The notes: generated by a model from the letters alone, not told the origin. 64,000 nucleotides of DNA from Caballeronia catudaia (GCF_001544755.2 NZ_FCOF02000006.1:211736-275735), one strand, 5' to 3'. Counted from the stretch's first letter, positions 38,212 through 49,436 are shown. Numbers and translations: made by a program.

Positions 38212-39171
38212 TCAGTTGACCGCGACGGGCATATCCAGTTTCCTGACGCCTGGCAGATCGCAGTTGGCGATCGCTTCCGAAATGGCGTCGATGGCGGGCA
38301 TGCGCGTGAAGCTCTTGCGCCAGGCGAGCACGACGCGGCGGTCCGGCACGGGCTCGTCGAACGCCACGTAACTGAGCAGACCGGAATCGATGCCCGCGGC
38401 ATGCGGCTTCACTTCGCTCACCGACATGCGCGGCAGCACGGTGATGCCGACGCCGCTCGCGACCATATGGCGAATCGTTTCCAGCGACGAGCCTTCGAAC
38501 GTTTTCTGGATGCCGTCCGCGTTCTGCGAGAAGCGCATGAGCTCGGGGCAGACGCCGAGCACGTGATCGCGGAAGCAATGGCCGCTGCCGAGCAGCAGCA
38601 TCGTTTCCTGCTTGAGATCGTCCGGGTCGATTTTCGCGCGGTTTTCCCACGCGTGGCCCGACGGCATCGCGACGACAAAAGGTTCGTCGTAGAGTGCGCG
38701 CACCATCAGACCGGTTTCGGGAAACGGCAGCGCCATGATGGCGACATCGATTTCGCCCTGCTTCAGAAGCTCGATCAGCTTGAGCGTGTAGTTCTCCTGG
38801 AGCATCAGCGGCATCTGCGGGACGGACTTGATCATCTGCTTGACGAGCGTGGGCAGCAGATACGGTCCGATCGTATAGATGACGCCCAGCCTGAGCGGCC
38901 CGACGAGCGGATCCTTGCCCTGCTTGGCGATTTCCTTGATGGCGAGCGTCTGTTCGAGCACGCGCTGCGCCTGAGTGACGATCTGCTCGCCGATCGGCGT
39001 CACGCTGACTTCGCTCGTGCCGCGCTCGAAGATCTGCACGTTCAGTTCGTCTTCGAGCTTCTTGATTGCCACCGACAGCGTCGGCTGGCTCACGAAGCAC
39101 GCCTCGGCGGCGCGGCCGAAATGCCGTTCGCGCGCAACCGCAACGATGTACTTCAGTTCAGTGAGCGTCAT
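38212..39171 (-). CDS. oxyR: Hydrogen peroxide-sensing regulator OxyR
   Basis: OxyR is a LysR-family activator switched on by a disulfide bond. The ATG at 39171 (MTLTELKYIVAVAR) gives 319 residues. The helix-turn-helix spans about 18-37 (HFGRAAEACFVSQPTLSVAI). The redox cysteines sit at exactly positions 199 and 208 in GSGHCFRDHVLGVCPEL, as in E. coli OxyR. The PBP-like sensor domain is complete. It lies after recG on the same strand, and katA and dps lie further downstream, so it likely regulates them. Confidence 0.97.
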   Translation of the reverse strand: MTLTELKYIVAVARERHFGRAAEACFVSQPTLSVAIKKLEDELNVQIFERGTSEVSVTPIGEQIVTQAQRVLEQTLAIKEIAKQGKDPLVGPLRLGVIYTIGPYLLPTLVKQMIKSVPQMPLMLQENYTLKLIELLKQGEIDVAIMALPFPETGLMVRALYDEPFVVAMPSGHAWENRAKIDPDDLKQETMLLLGSGHCFRDHVLGVCPELMRFSQNADGIQKTFEGSSLETIRHMVASGVGITVLPRMSVSEVKPHAAGIDSGLLSYVAFDEPVPDRRVVLAWRKSFTRMPAIDAISEAIANCDLPGVRKLDMPVAVN

Positions 39172-39303
39172 TGGGGCCAATGAAATACATGGATTCGATA
39201 GGTTTGACTTATACACCCGCTGACCGCACTTCGACAACAGCGAGCCTGTTACGCCCAAATAGGGACCGACGAGGCGCTCGCAAGTTCAGCGCGAGTTCAG
39301 CAA

Positions 39304-41487
39304 CTACGCCTTTAAATAGTGTTCCCGCGCGCCGAGCCAGCGCGCGAGATGGCGCGTGACGGCATCGGGGAACGCCTTGAGCATCTGGTCCGCGGCTTCG
39401 CGCGCGGGCTCGATCAGCCAGCCGTCGTTCTCCAGACTGGCGAAACGCAGCATCGCTTCGCCCGATTGCCGCGCGCCGAGAAACTCGCCCGGGCCGCGGA
39501 TTTCCAGATCGCGCCGGGCGATCTCGAAGCCGTCGGTGGTCTCGCGCATCGTCTTCAGGCGAGCGCGCGCCGTCTGCGACAACGGATTCGAATACATCAG
39601 CACGCAGACGGACGCCGCGCTGCCCCGCCCCACGCGCCCGCGCAACTGATGCAACTGCGCGAGCCCGAAGCGCTCGGCATGCTCGATCACCATCAGCGAT
39701 GCGTTCGGCACGTCCACGCCGACTTCGATCACCGTCGTCGCGACGAGCAGTTGCACTTCGTTGCGCGAGAACGCGTCCATGACGGCGGCTTTTTCGGCGG
39801 GCGCGAGCCGCCCGTGAACCAGCCCGACGCGCAGTTCCGGCAGCGCGGCGGCGAGCGTTTCGTAGGTTTCGACGGCGGTTTGCAACTGCAAAGTCTCGCT
39901 TTCCTCGATCAGCGGACACACCCAATACACCTGGCGCCCGGTCAGCGCCGCCTCGCGCACGCGGCCGATGATTTCGTCGCGACGGCCATCGGCGACGACT
40001 TTCGTCAGGATCGGCGTGCGGCCGGGCGGCAATTCGTCGATCGTGGAGACGTCGAGATCGGCGTAGTAGGTCATCGCGAGCGTGCGCGGGATCGGCGTCG
40101 CGGACATCATCAGCTGATGCGGCTGGAAATCGCGTGCGCCATCCGCCGCGTTCGCCGCCTTGGCGCGCAGCGCGAGCCGTTGCGCGACGCCGAAGCGATG
40201 CTGCTCGTCGACGATCACGAGCCCGAGGCGCGCGAATTCGACCGCATCCTGAATGATCGCGTGCGTGCCGATGACCAATTGCGCCGTGCCGAGCGCAGCC
40301 GATTCGAGCGCGGCGCGCTTGTCCTTCGCCTTCAGACTGCCCGCGAGCCACGCGACGGACACGCCGAGCGGCTCCAGCCAGCCGCGCAGCTTGCGCGCGT
40401 GCTGTTCCGCGAGGATTTCGGTCGGCGCCATGAGCGCAGCCTGATAACCCGCGTCGATGGCCTGCGCCGCCGCGAGCGCCGCGACGATCGTCTTGCCGCT
40501 GCCGACATCGCCCTGCAAGAGACGCTGCATCGGGTGCGCGAGCGTGAGCTCTCCCGCGATTTCGGCGACGACGCGCTCCTGCGCGCCGGTCAGCGCGAAC
40601 GGCAGCGCTTTCAGCAGACGCGCGACGAGCGATTGTTCATCGTTCGGCAAACGGCGCGGCATCGCCGGCGCGGCGCGTGTGCGGCGCTCTTCGTGCGCGC
40701 GCTTGAGCGACAGTTGCTGCGCGAGCAATTCCTCGAACTTGATGCGCGTCCACGCCGGGTGCGTGCCGTCGATGAGCGCGGTTTCGTCCGAATCCGCACG
40801 CGGATGATGCAGCGTTTTCACTGCGTCGAGGAGGCCGGGCACATCGAGCGGCTTCAGATGCGCGTTCGCAATCGGTTCGGGCAAGAGCTCCGGCAGCGAC
40901 ACACGCGAAAGCGCCGAATCGATGGCCTTGCGCAAGTACGCCTGCGAGATACCCGCCGTCGACGGATACACCGGCGTGAGCGCTTGCGGCAATGGCGTGT
41001 TTTCATCGACGGGACGCACCGCCGGATGCACCATCTCCAGTCCGAAGAACCCGCCGCGCACGTCGCCGCGCACGCGCAGGCGCACGCCGACGGCCATCTG
41101 CTTGACCTGCGAGCCGTAGAAGTTGAGAAAGCGCAGCGTGAGTTCGTCGCCGGCGTCGTCCTGCATTTTCACGAGGAGCTGGCGGCGCGGGCGATACGCG
41201 ATCTCGTTGTCGAACACGACGCCTTCGGTCTGCGCGATATCGCCGGGAATCATTTCGCCGATGGGCGTGAGCTGCGTTTCGTCCTCGTAGCGCATCGGCA
41301 GATGCAGGACGAGATCGATGTCGGATTTCAGTCCGAGCTTGGCGAGCTTGTCCGCCGTCTTCACGACGGGCTTCGGCTTTTCCTCCGTTTTCGCCTTCTT
41401 GCGCGCCGGAGCGGCGGCGCGCGGCGCTTCGCTTTCCTCCACGGGCAGCGGGTCGGTCGAGGCGAGGCGGCGGTCGGGCAAAGGCAT
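39304..41487 (-). CDS. recG: ATP-dependent DNA helicase RecG
   Basis: RecG regresses stalled replication forks and migrates branched DNA. I start it at the ATG at 41487 (MPLPDRRLASTD), preceded by AAGAGAG, giving 727 residues; the open frame upstream overlaps queA on the other strand. The wedge OB-fold is at roughly 95-200. The helicase motifs include LLQGDVGSGKTIVAALAAA (Walker A), VIVDEQHRFGV, MSATPIPRTLAMT and the domain 2 motif GRVGRGSAASVCVLMY. The C-terminal RDLEIRGPGEFLGARQSG is characteristic. oxyR follows after 132 bases on the same strand. Confidence 0.97.
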   Translation of the reverse strand: MPLPDRRLASTDPLPVEESEAPRAAAPARKKAKTEEKPKPVVKTADKLAKLGLKSDIDLVLHLPMRYEDETQLTPIGEMIPGDIAQTEGVVFDNEIAYRPRRQLLVKMQDDAGDELTLRFLNFYGSQVKQMAVGVRLRVRGDVRGGFFGLEMVHPAVRPVDENTPLPQALTPVYPSTAGISQAYLRKAIDSALSRVSLPELLPEPIANAHLKPLDVPGLLDAVKTLHHPRADSDETALIDGTHPAWTRIKFEELLAQQLSLKRAHEERRTRAAPAMPRRLPNDEQSLVARLLKALPFALTGAQERVVAEIAGELTLAHPMQRLLQGDVGSGKTIVAALAAAQAIDAGYQAALMAPTEILAEQHARKLRGWLEPLGVSVAWLAGSLKAKDKRAALESAALGTAQLVIGTHAIIQDAVEFARLGLVIVDEQHRFGVAQRLALRAKAANAADGARDFQPHQLMMSATPIPRTLAMTYYADLDVSTIDELPPGRTPILTKVVADGRRDEIIGRVREAALTGRQVYWVCPLIEESETLQLQTAVETYETLAAALPELRVGLVHGRLAPAEKAAVMDAFSRNEVQLLVATTVIEVGVDVPNASLMVIEHAERFGLAQLHQLRGRVGRGSAASVCVLMYSNPLSQTARARLKTMRETTDGFEIARRDLEIRGPGEFLGARQSGEAMLRFASLENDGWLIEPAREAADQMLKAFPDAVTRHLARWLGAREHYLKA

Positions 41488-41568
41488 TGACTCTCTTCGC
41501 AAGTACAATATGAGGTTTGTTCGGCGCGATTGCTCTTCATTCGCGCCTGTTCGCGCTACGTTCAAGCC

Positions 41569-42615
41569 ATGTTCACGCTTTCCGATTTCGATTTTAATCT
41601 GCCGCCCGAGCTGATCGCGCAGAGTGCGCTCACCGAGCGCAGCGCGAGCCGTCTGCTCGAAGTGTCCGGTGGCATGCCGCAAACCCGGCTCACCGACCGG
41701 CGCTTCTCCGAGTTGCCGAATCTCATCGGTGCCGGCGATCTGCTGGTGTTCAACGATACCAAAGTCCTGAAGGCGCGCTTCTTAGGCCAGAAGGCCAGCG
41801 GTGGGCGCGTCGAGGTGCTGGTCGAGCGTCTGACCGGCGCGACCACGGCGCTCGCGCAAATCCGCGCGAGCAAGAGCCCGGCCGAAGGCAGCACGATCCG
41901 GCTCGCGGACGCGTTCGACGTGATCGTCGGCGAGCGCGTCGAACCGTTCTACACGCTGCATTTTCCGGCCGAATGCCTGACGCTCATCGAGCAGTACGGG
42001 CGCTTGCCGCTGCCGCCGTATATCGAGCACGACGCCGACGCCTACGACGAAACGCGCTATCAGACGGTGTATGCGGCCAATCCGGGCGCGGTGGCCGCGC
42101 CGACCGCCGGCCTGCATTTCGACGATGCGCTCTTCGCCGAACTCGATGCACGCGGCGTCGAGCGAGCGACACTGACGCTGCATGTCGGCGCCGGCACGTT
42201 TCAGCCGGTGCGCGTCGAGAATATCGCCGAGCACAAGATGCACAGCGAGTGGTACGACCTGCCGCAAGCGCTCGTCGACCGCATCGCGGCCGTGAGGGCG
42301 CGCGGCAATAAGGTGATCGCGGTCGGCACAACGTCGATGCGCGCGCTGGAAGCCGCCGCTCGCGACGCCGCCAGTGCGGGCAAGGCGCTCGCCGGAAGCC
42401 AGGCGGAGACGGACATTTTCATCACGCCGGGCTATGAATTTCGCGTCGTCGACCGGTTGGTGACGAACTTCCATCTGCCGAAGTCGACGCTCCTGATGCT
42501 CGTGTCCGCGTTCGCCGGCATGGAGACGATTCGCGATGCGTACCGGCACGCGATCGAACAGCGTTATCGCTTTTTCAGTTACGGCGACGCGATGTTGCTG
42601 ACTCGCAAGAACTAA
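41569..42615 (+). CDS. queA: S-adenosylmethionine:tRNA ribosyltransferase-isomerase
   Basis: QueA adds the cyclopentene-epoxide group to preQ1-modified tRNA, the penultimate step of queuosine synthesis. The ATG at 41569 ([18 protein letters not shown]) gives 348 residues, a standard length. Signatures are [59 protein letters not shown] and [15 protein letters not shown]. The divergent recG start is 81 bases away. tgt, the previous step of the pathway, follows in the same direction after a hairpin-rich gap. Confidence 0.97.
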   Translation: MFTLSDFDFNLPPELIAQSALTERSASRLLEVSGGMPQTRLTDRRFSELPNLIGAGDLLVFNDTKVLKARFLGQKASGGRVEVLVERLTGATTALAQIRASKSPAEGSTIRLADAFDVIVGERVEPFYTLHFPAECLTLIEQYGRLPLPPYIEHDADAYDETRYQTVYAANPGAVAAPTAGLHFDDALFAELDARGVERATLTLHVGAGTFQPVRVENIAEHKMHSEWYDLPQALVDRIAAVRARGNKVIAVGTTSMRALEAAARDAASAGKALAGSQAETDIFITPGYEFRVVDRLVTNFHLPKSTLLMLVSAFAGMETIRDAYRHAIEQRYRFFSYGDAMLLTRKN

Positions 42616-42646
42616 GTTTCTCAATCAATTTTTGCGCCGGACTTGC

Positions 42647-42681
42647 GACCGGAGTTGGCGCTTCAGCGCCTTACTCCGGTC
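42647..42681 (+). repeat. Hairpin A between queA and tgt
   Basis: GACCGGAGT and ACTCCGGTC flank an inner GGCGCTTCAGCGCC palindrome, forming a nearly continuous stem. It shares its GCGCTTCAGCGC core with the second hairpin 4 bases downstream. No T run follows. Confidence 0.75.
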
Positions 42682-42684
42682 TCA

Positions 42685-43931
<1,247 letters not shown>

Positions 43932-44139
43932 GCCGCGTCGCGAACGGTGCGGCAAGCATTACAATCTGCTTTCTACCGCTTGGCGAAATGTCGCGATACC
44001 TCGGAAAACCGCGCCGTAACGGCTTGATGGCAAAGCGCATTTCCGGAGTCTCGCGACATGCCCGAGTGGTAGAATACCGGGCTAATTTCTATTCGAGTTT
44101 TTCGAACGTATTTCTGACGTTATTAACGGAGAGACCAAC

Positions 44140-44466
44140 GTGTCGTTCATTTCCAATGCCTTTGCACAAGGCGCAACCGGTGGCGCGGAATCGAGCCTGA
44201 TGAGCTTCCTGCCGCTGATCCTGATGTTCGCGGTGCTGTACTTCATCATGATCCGTCCGCAGATGAAGCGTCAGAAGGAGCATCGCAACATGCTCTCCGC
44301 GATGGCGAAGGGCGACGAAGTCGTGACGAACGGCGGTATCGTCGGCAAGGTGACGAAGGTGTCGGACGCTTACGTGGGCGTGGAAATCGCAGAAGGCACG
44401 GAAATCACCGTGCAGAAGGCGTCGGTCACGACCATTCTCCCGAAGGGCACGATCAAGTCGCTGTAA
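44140..44466 (+). CDS. yajC: Sec translocase accessory subunit YajC
   Basis: YajC associates with SecD-SecF at the SecYEG channel. The 108-residue protein starts at GTG (44140) after GGAGAG. It has one membrane helix at about residues 20-40 (LPLILMFAVLYFIMIRPQMK), followed by the typical cytoplasmic KEHRNMLSAMAKGDEVVTNGGIVGKV domain. It precedes secD by 139 bases. Confidence 0.96.
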   Translation: MSFISNAFAQGATGGAESSLMSFLPLILMFAVLYFIMIRPQMKRQKEHRNMLSAMAKGDEVVTNGGIVGKVTKVSDAYVGVEIAEGTEITVQKASVTTILPKGTIKSL

Positions 44467-44605
44467 GGCCCGCTGTCAGGCCAATGGTTCCATCGCGTCC
44501 GGCGCGGCCTCGCTCACTGAGCCACACGCGTCTTCCCGACCCGCTCGCAGCGCATATCGCCGGACGCCCTCTCCCCCGAAGCCAACTTTCCGGTCGGCCA
44601 TCCCC

Positions 44606-46681
44606 ATGAATCGTTATCCCCTCTGGAAGTATGTCGTGATGCTGGTGGCGCTCGTCATCGGCCTCGTGTACACGCTCCCCAATTTCTTCGGCGAAGCGCC
44701 CGCAGTTCAGGTGTCGAGCGGCAAGGCGACCGTCAAGCTCGATTCGTCGACGCTCTCGAACGTCGAGACTGCGCTCGCCGCGAGCAACATCAAGGCCGAC
44801 GAAGTCACCTTCGACAACTCGCAGCTCAACGCGAACATCCGCGTGCGTCTGAAAGACACCGACACGCAGTTGCACGTGAAGGACCTGCTTTCGAAGACGC
44901 TGAACCCGGACCCCGCCAATCCGCAGTACATCGTCGCGCTGAATCTGCAGAGCGCCTCGCCGCGCTGGCTGACGGCGCTGCATGCGCTGCCGATGTACCT
45001 CGGTCTCGACCTGCGCGGCGGCGTGCACTTCCTGCTCCAGGTCGACATGGCCGGCGCGCTCAACAAGAAACTCGACTCCGACGCATCGGACGCGCGCACC
45101 TACCTGCGCGACCGCAACATCCGCGACGGCGGCGTGAACCGCGTCGGGCAGTCGGTCGTCGTAAATTTTTCGGATCAGGCCGCGGCGGACAGCGCGCGCA
45201 CGCTGCTCCAGACGGGCGTCGCCGAACTGCAATGGACGACGCGCCAGGGCGGCGACGGCTTCCAGGTCGTGGGCACGTTCGCGCCGGACGCGATGAAAAC
45301 CGTCGAAGACAGCGCGCTCAAGCAGAACATCACGACGTTGCATAACCGCGTGAACGAACTCGGCGTCGCGGAGCCGGTGATCCAGCAGCAAGGCTCCGAC
45401 CGCATCGTGGTCGAGCTGCCGGGCGTGCAGGACACCGCGAAGGCGAAGGACATCATCGGCCGCACGGCGACGCTCGAAGCGCGTCTCGCCGATCCGATCA
45501 ACACCTACATCGGCCCGAACGATGCGGTGCCGCCGGGCGACGAAGCGTTCAATCAGGGCGATCGCCGCGTGCTCCTGCGCAAGCAGGTGATCTTCACCGG
45601 CGACCGCATCGTCGATGCTTCCACGGGCTTCGACGAGCATCAGCGCCCGTCGGTGAATATCCGTCTCGACTCGGCCGGCGGCCGCGCGATCGCCAGCGTG
45701 TCGCGCGACAACATCGGCAAGCCGATGGCGATGGTGCTCTTCGAAAAGGGCAAGGGCGAAGTGCTGACGGTCGCGAACATCCAGTCCGAACTGGGCGATC
45801 GCTTCTCGATCACCGGCCAGCCGAGCGCGCAAGCCGCCACCGATCTCGCGCTGCTGTTGCGCGCCGGCTCGCTCGCGGCGCCGATGGACATCATCGAGGA
45901 ACGCACGGTCGGCCCGAGCCTCGGCGCGGACAACATCAAGAAGGGTTTCGATTCGGTCACGTATGGTTTCGCCGCGATCGCCGTGTTCATGATCGCGTAT
46001 TACCTGCTGTTCGGCCTGTTCTCGATGCTGTCGTTGTCGGTCAACCTGCTGCTGCTGGTGGCCATCCTTTCGCTCTTGCAGGCCACGCTGACGCTGCCGG
46101 GCATCGCGGCTATCGCGCTTGCGCTCGGTATGGCGATCGACGCCAACGTGCTGATCAACGAGCGTATCCGCGAGGAACTGCGTAACGGCGCGCCGCCGCA
46201 GACCGCGATTCAGGAAGGTTTCAAGCACGCCTGGGCGACGATTCTCGACTCGAACGTCACCACGCTGATCGCCGGCCTTGCGCTGCTCGCGTTCGGTTCG
46301 GGTCCGGTGCGCGGCTTCGCGGTCGTGCACTGTATCGGCATTCTGACGTCGATGTTCTCGGCGGTGTTCTTCTCGCGCGGCCTCGTGAACCTGTGGTACG
46401 GCGGCAAGAAGAAGCTGAAGTCGCTCGCGATCGGTCAGGTGTGGCGCCCCGAAGGCACGAATGCCGAAGCGGCGGCCGCGGCCTATCTCGCGGCGCAACG
46501 CGGCGACGAATCGCCTGTGGACGAAATCGTGAAGACCGCGAAGGGCAAGACGAAGACCGCCGTGGCCGCGCCGCGCGCAACGGAACCGGCCAGTCAGTCG
46601 AACACGCGCACCGGCAAGCCGACGGTGCGCCGCCGCTCGGGCCCGGGCGTCGATCAACAGAAACCGGGCCAGTCCCGCTGA
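44606..46681 (+). CDS. secD: Protein translocase subunit SecD
   Basis: With SecF, SecD uses the proton motive force to pull exported proteins out of the Sec channel. The 691-residue protein has an N-terminal membrane helix (YVVMLVALVIGLVYTLPNFFG) and a large periplasmic P1 region starting with YLGLDLRGGVHFLLQVD. A bundle of five C-terminal membrane segments follows. It contains AIALALGMAIDANVLINERIREE and GFKHAWATILDSNVTTLIAG, the SecD/RND family signatures. The C-terminal 80 residues are a longer charged cytoplasmic tail than in E. coli. secF follows after 28 bases. Confidence 0.98.
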   Translation: MNRYPLWKYVVMLVALVIGLVYTLPNFFGEAPAVQVSSGKATVKLDSSTLSNVETALAASNIKADEVTFDNSQLNANIRVRLKDTDTQLHVKDLLSKTLNPDPANPQYIVALNLQSASPRWLTALHALPMYLGLDLRGGVHFLLQVDMAGALNKKLDSDASDARTYLRDRNIRDGGVNRVGQSVVVNFSDQAAADSARTLLQTGVAELQWTTRQGGDGFQVVGTFAPDAMKTVEDSALKQNITTLHNRVNELGVAEPVIQQQGSDRIVVELPGVQDTAKAKDIIGRTATLEARLADPINTYIGPNDAVPPGDEAFNQGDRRVLLRKQVIFTGDRIVDASTGFDEHQRPSVNIRLDSAGGRAIASVSRDNIGKPMAMVLFEKGKGEVLTVANIQSELGDRFSITGQPSAQAATDLALLLRAGSLAAPMDIIEERTVGPSLGADNIKKGFDSVTYGFAAIAVFMIAYYLLFGLFSMLSLSVNLLLLVAILSLLQATLTLPGIAAIALALGMAIDANVLINERIREELRNGAPPQTAIQEGFKHAWATILDSNVTTLIAGLALLAFGSGPVRGFAVVHCIGILTSMFSAVFFSRGLVNLWYGGKKKLKSLAIGQVWRPEGTNAEAAAAAYLAAQRGDESPVDEIVKTAKGKTKTAVAAPRATEPASQSNTRTGKPTVRRRSGPGVDQQKPGQSR

Positions 46682-46709
46682 GACCGCTTGAGTCCGGAGA
46701 AAAAAGCAA

Positions 46710-47660
46710 ATGGAATTCTTCCGCATCCGCCGCGACTTGCCGTTCATGGAGCGCGCGTTGATTTTCAACGTGATTTCGCTCGTGACGTTCCTCGTCGCGG
46801 TGTTTTTCCTCATGCATCGCGGCCTGCATCTGTCGGTGGAATTCACCGGCGGCACAGTCGTCGAAGTGCAATATCCGCAAGCCGCCCAGCTCGAGCCGGT
46901 GCGCGCGTCGATGGGCAGGCTCGGCTATCCCGACGCACAGGTGCAGAACTTTGGCACGTCGCAGGACGTTCTGATTCGTCTGCCGCTCAAGCAAGGCCTG
47001 ACGTCCGCACAGCAAAGCGAACAGGTGATGACCGCGCTCAAGGCCGACAACGCGCAAGTGAAATTGCAGCGCGTGGAGTTCGTCGGGCCGCAGGTGGGCA
47101 AGGAGCTCGTCACGAACGGCCTGCTCGCGCTCGCGTGCGTGGTGATCGGCATCGTCATTTACCTGTCGTTCCGCTTTGAATGGAAGTATGCGGTGGCGGG
47201 CATCATCGCGAATCTGCACGACGTGGTGATCATTCTCGGCTTCTTCGCCTACTTCCAGTGGGAGTTCTCGCTGTCGGTGCTGGCGGCGATTCTGGCGGTG
47301 CTCGGCTATTCGGTGAACGAGTCGGTGGTTATCTTCGACCGGATTCGCGAGACGTTCCGCAAGCAGCGCAAGATGACGGTCAAGGAAGTGATCGACCACG
47401 CGATAACGAGCACGATGTCGCGAACCATCATCACCCACGGCTGTACGGAAATGATGGTGCTGTCGATGTTCTTCTTCGGCGGCCCGACACTGCATTACTT
47501 CGCGCTGGCGCTCACCGTTGGTATTCTGTTCGGTATCTACTCGTCGGTGTTCGTCGCGGCGGCGCTCGCGATGTGGTTCGGCGTGAAGCGCGAGGATCTC
47601 GTGAAGGACAGGAAGGACAAGTTCGATCCGAACGATCCGAATGCGGGCGCGCAGGTTTGA
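46710..47660 (+). CDS. secF: Protein translocase subunit SecF
   Basis: SecF is the partner of SecD. The 316-residue protein begins with a membrane helix (LIFNVISLVTFLVAVFFLM), then HLSVEFTGGTVVEVQY. The C-terminal bundle contains VLGYSVNESVVIFDRIRE and AITSTMSRTIITHGCTEMMVL, matching the family motifs. CCGGAG precedes the ATG. A strong terminator follows at 47681, ending the tgt/yajC/secD/secF unit. Confidence 0.98.
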   Translation: MEFFRIRRDLPFMERALIFNVISLVTFLVAVFFLMHRGLHLSVEFTGGTVVEVQYPQAAQLEPVRASMGRLGYPDAQVQNFGTSQDVLIRLPLKQGLTSAQQSEQVMTALKADNAQVKLQRVEFVGPQVGKELVTNGLLALACVVIGIVIYLSFRFEWKYAVAGIIANLHDVVIILGFFAYFQWEFSLSVLAAILAVLGYSVNESVVIFDRIRETFRKQRKMTVKEVIDHAITSTMSRTIITHGCTEMMVLSMFFFGGPTLHYFALALTVGILFGIYSSVFVAAALAMWFGVKREDLVKDRKDKFDPNDPNAGAQV

Positions 47661-47680
47661 AGTCGTAGCGTCTCATCGAT

Positions 47681-47722
47681 TGAAAAACAACGGGCCTGTC
47701 TTTATGGACAGGCCCGTTTTTT
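47681..47722 (+). terminator. Strong intrinsic terminator after secF
   Basis: ACGGGCCTGTC and GGACAGGCCCGT form a perfect stem with a short TTTAT loop, flanked by A5 and T6. It lies about 30 bases after secF. The symmetry means it could also serve the leftward DUF5672 gene that ends at 47750. Confidence 0.9.
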
Positions 47723-47749
47723 ATTGCCGGCGACGAGGGGTACGGGACG

Positions 47750-48622
47750 CTACCGCTGGATGTTCTTCCTGCCGAACGCGGTCTCGCAGAGCAACACCCA
47801 GTACTGTGCGAAGTCTCGGGGCGCATTGAGTCCGATCAGTTTGCCCCGGATATAGTCCGCGCTCACCGTCCCCCGCATACGGGAGTACAGGATCTGCGCA
47901 GCCGCGAACTTCCCGCCAGCGAGATAGTTGCCGAACAACGCAATCATGGAGTCCGCCGAAATCGTGCTCGGGTGCGCAAGCTGAAGCAATTCGCGCAGTT
48001 CAGAATCACTGATATGGCGAAACAGATTGTGAGGCGAGTGAAATCCGAATGTCGGTCCGCCAGGTTGGGTGTGCTCATATGAGAACCGGTCGGCTACTTC
48101 GTCCGGTGCGAAGCGAATGCCGTGCTCGGCCTCGAGAATCGGTCGGCAAATGCGGCCGATGAATTCATCTTCGTGGATGCGCTCGCGCAGGGGAAATGCG
48201 TCGCTGGCGATGAGACGCATCAGCTTTGCAGAGCGCAATGAAAATCCCCCGTTTCCGACCGACATACCGTCCTCGCACCATGGCCAACGCGCGCCTATGT
48301 AGTCGTAGTCGAAGAACTCCGCACGCCACGCGGACGGATCGACGACGTAACCATCCCACTGAATGAGAAGAACCCAGGGCGTGTGGATATGCTGAATGAC
48401 TTCCTTCAGCACGAAATCGCTGTATTGCTTGTGTGATGTGATGTGGGGCGTCCGCACGATCCGCGCTTCGGTCTCAATGTCTTCATGTGTGAAAAGCACG
48501 ACATCGCCGAAGGAACAGTGCGAACTCGAGATCTTCAATGCGCGCGCGGCGAGCCGAGGATTGAGCGAATCGACTGCACAGACGGTTACGCTCCGCAGAT
48601 CGGGACGAAGTTCATGGCCCAT
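47750..48622 (-). CDS. DUF5672 family protein, glycosyltransferase-like
   Basis: The 290-residue protein shows the DUF5672 signatures WVLLIQWDGYVVDPSAWRAEFFDYDYIGARWPW and GMSVGNGGFSLRSAKLM. WDGYV resembles a metal-binding DxD-like patch, and HEDEFIGRICRPILE follows. Proteins of this family are often found with glycan synthesis genes and have a glycosyltransferase-like fold, but no activity is established that I know of. The N-terminus lacks a signal peptide. It stands alone here, with the secF terminator on one side and a yceI terminator on the other. Confidence 0.8.
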   Translation of the reverse strand: MGHELRPDLRSVTVCAVDSLNPRLAARALKISSSHCSFGDVVLFTHEDIETEARIVRTPHITSHKQYSDFVLKEVIQHIHTPWVLLIQWDGYVVDPSAWRAEFFDYDYIGARWPWCEDGMSVGNGGFSLRSAKLMRLIASDAFPLRERIHEDEFIGRICRPILEAEHGIRFAPDEVADRFSYEHTQPGGPTFGFHSPHNLFRHISDSELRELLQLAHPSTISADSMIALFGNYLAGGKFAAAQILYSRMRGTVSADYIRGKLIGLNAPRDFAQYWVLLCETAFGRKNIQR

Positions 48623-48746
48623 AGTGAATTTGCCATACAGATCAATTTTGGCCTTTTCGCCGACGCAACGCAGGCCAAGCCAAAGCGTATTCCCAGACTA
48701 TCATCGAAATGTCGGGCGGCGATTAGAAGCTGCCAAATTTCATCCA

Positions 48747-48780
48747 CAAAAAAGGCTTCGCGCATGACACGCGAAGCCTC
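48747..48780 (-). terminator. Intrinsic terminator after the first yceI gene
   Basis: AGGCTTCGCG and CGCGAAGCCT form a perfect 10-base stem around a 7-base loop. On the minus strand it is followed by TTTTTT. It lies 27 bases beyond the stop codon of the leftward yceI gene. Confidence 0.85.
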
Positions 48781-48806
48781 CTCTCCAAGCGACGTGAAGC
48801 GCAAAC

Positions 48807-49385
48807 TTACTGCTTCACCCCTTCCGCCTGAATATGCAGCACCGTCTTCAGACTGAACCCATAAGCCTTGCCGTAATCCATCCCGAAGTCGCCGCGATCG
48901 AAGGTCGTCGTTGCTTCCACGCCGCACACTTCCTTCTTCATCATCGGGTTGACGAAGCACTTGAAGCTTTCGACCTTCAGGTTGATCGGCTTGGTCACGC
49001 CGTGCATCGTCAACGTGCCGATCACTTCCGAAGGCTTGTCGCCGTCGAATTTGATCGACGTGCCCTTGTACACGGCCGTCGGGAACTTCGCGACATCGAA
49101 GAATTCTGCCTTCTGCAGATGCTCGTCCAGCTTCACGTTGCCGGTATTCACCGATGCGACGTCGATGGTCACGTCGACCGTGCCGGTCTTCGCCGCGCGA
49201 TCGAGCACGACGGTGCCGCTGCTCTTGTTGAACTTGCCGCGCCACGTCGACACGCCGCCGAAGTGATCCGCTTCGAAGCTCGGATAAGTGTGGTTCGGAT
49301 CGAGCTGATACGTGTCGGCCGCAAACGCGCTGAATGAAAGACCCATTGCGAGCGCGCCCGCAGCGATGATCGAAAGCTTTTTCAA
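48807..49385 (-). CDS. yceI: YceI-family periplasmic protein, copy 1
   Basis: YceI proteins are exported lipocalin-like barrels that bind isoprenoid or quinone-type lipids. I choose a TTG start at 49385, because GGAGAA lies at the right spacing and the reading then opens [20 protein letters not shown], a textbook signal peptide cleaved before [10 protein letters not shown]. The mature part has [27 protein letters not shown] and [14 protein letters not shown], the family hallmarks, and is 192 residues with signal. It follows a second yceI gene and a cytochrome b561 gene on the same strand, ending in a strong terminator. Confidence 0.93.
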   Translation of the reverse strand: MKKLSIIAAGALAMGLSFSAFAADTYQLDPNHTYPSFEADHFGGVSTWRGKFNKSSGTVVLDRAAKTGTVDVTIDVASVNTGNVKLDEHLQKAEFFDVAKFPTAVYKGTSIKFDGDKPSEVIGTLTMHGVTKPINLKVESFKCFVNPMMKKEVCGVEATTTFDRGDFGMDYGKAYGFSLKTVLHIQAEGVKQ

Positions 49386-49436
49386 GTTGTTCTCCTGACT
49401 AACCAAATATGCGCAGATACGCGAAATATGCGCCGC

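Noticed and set aside
44055..44095. tRNA-like stretch (CCCGAGTGGTAGAATACCGGG) before yajC
   Set aside because: It resembles a D-arm by chance, but no anticodon arm, TψC arm or acceptor stem follows. It is more likely part of the yajC promoter (TAGAAT).
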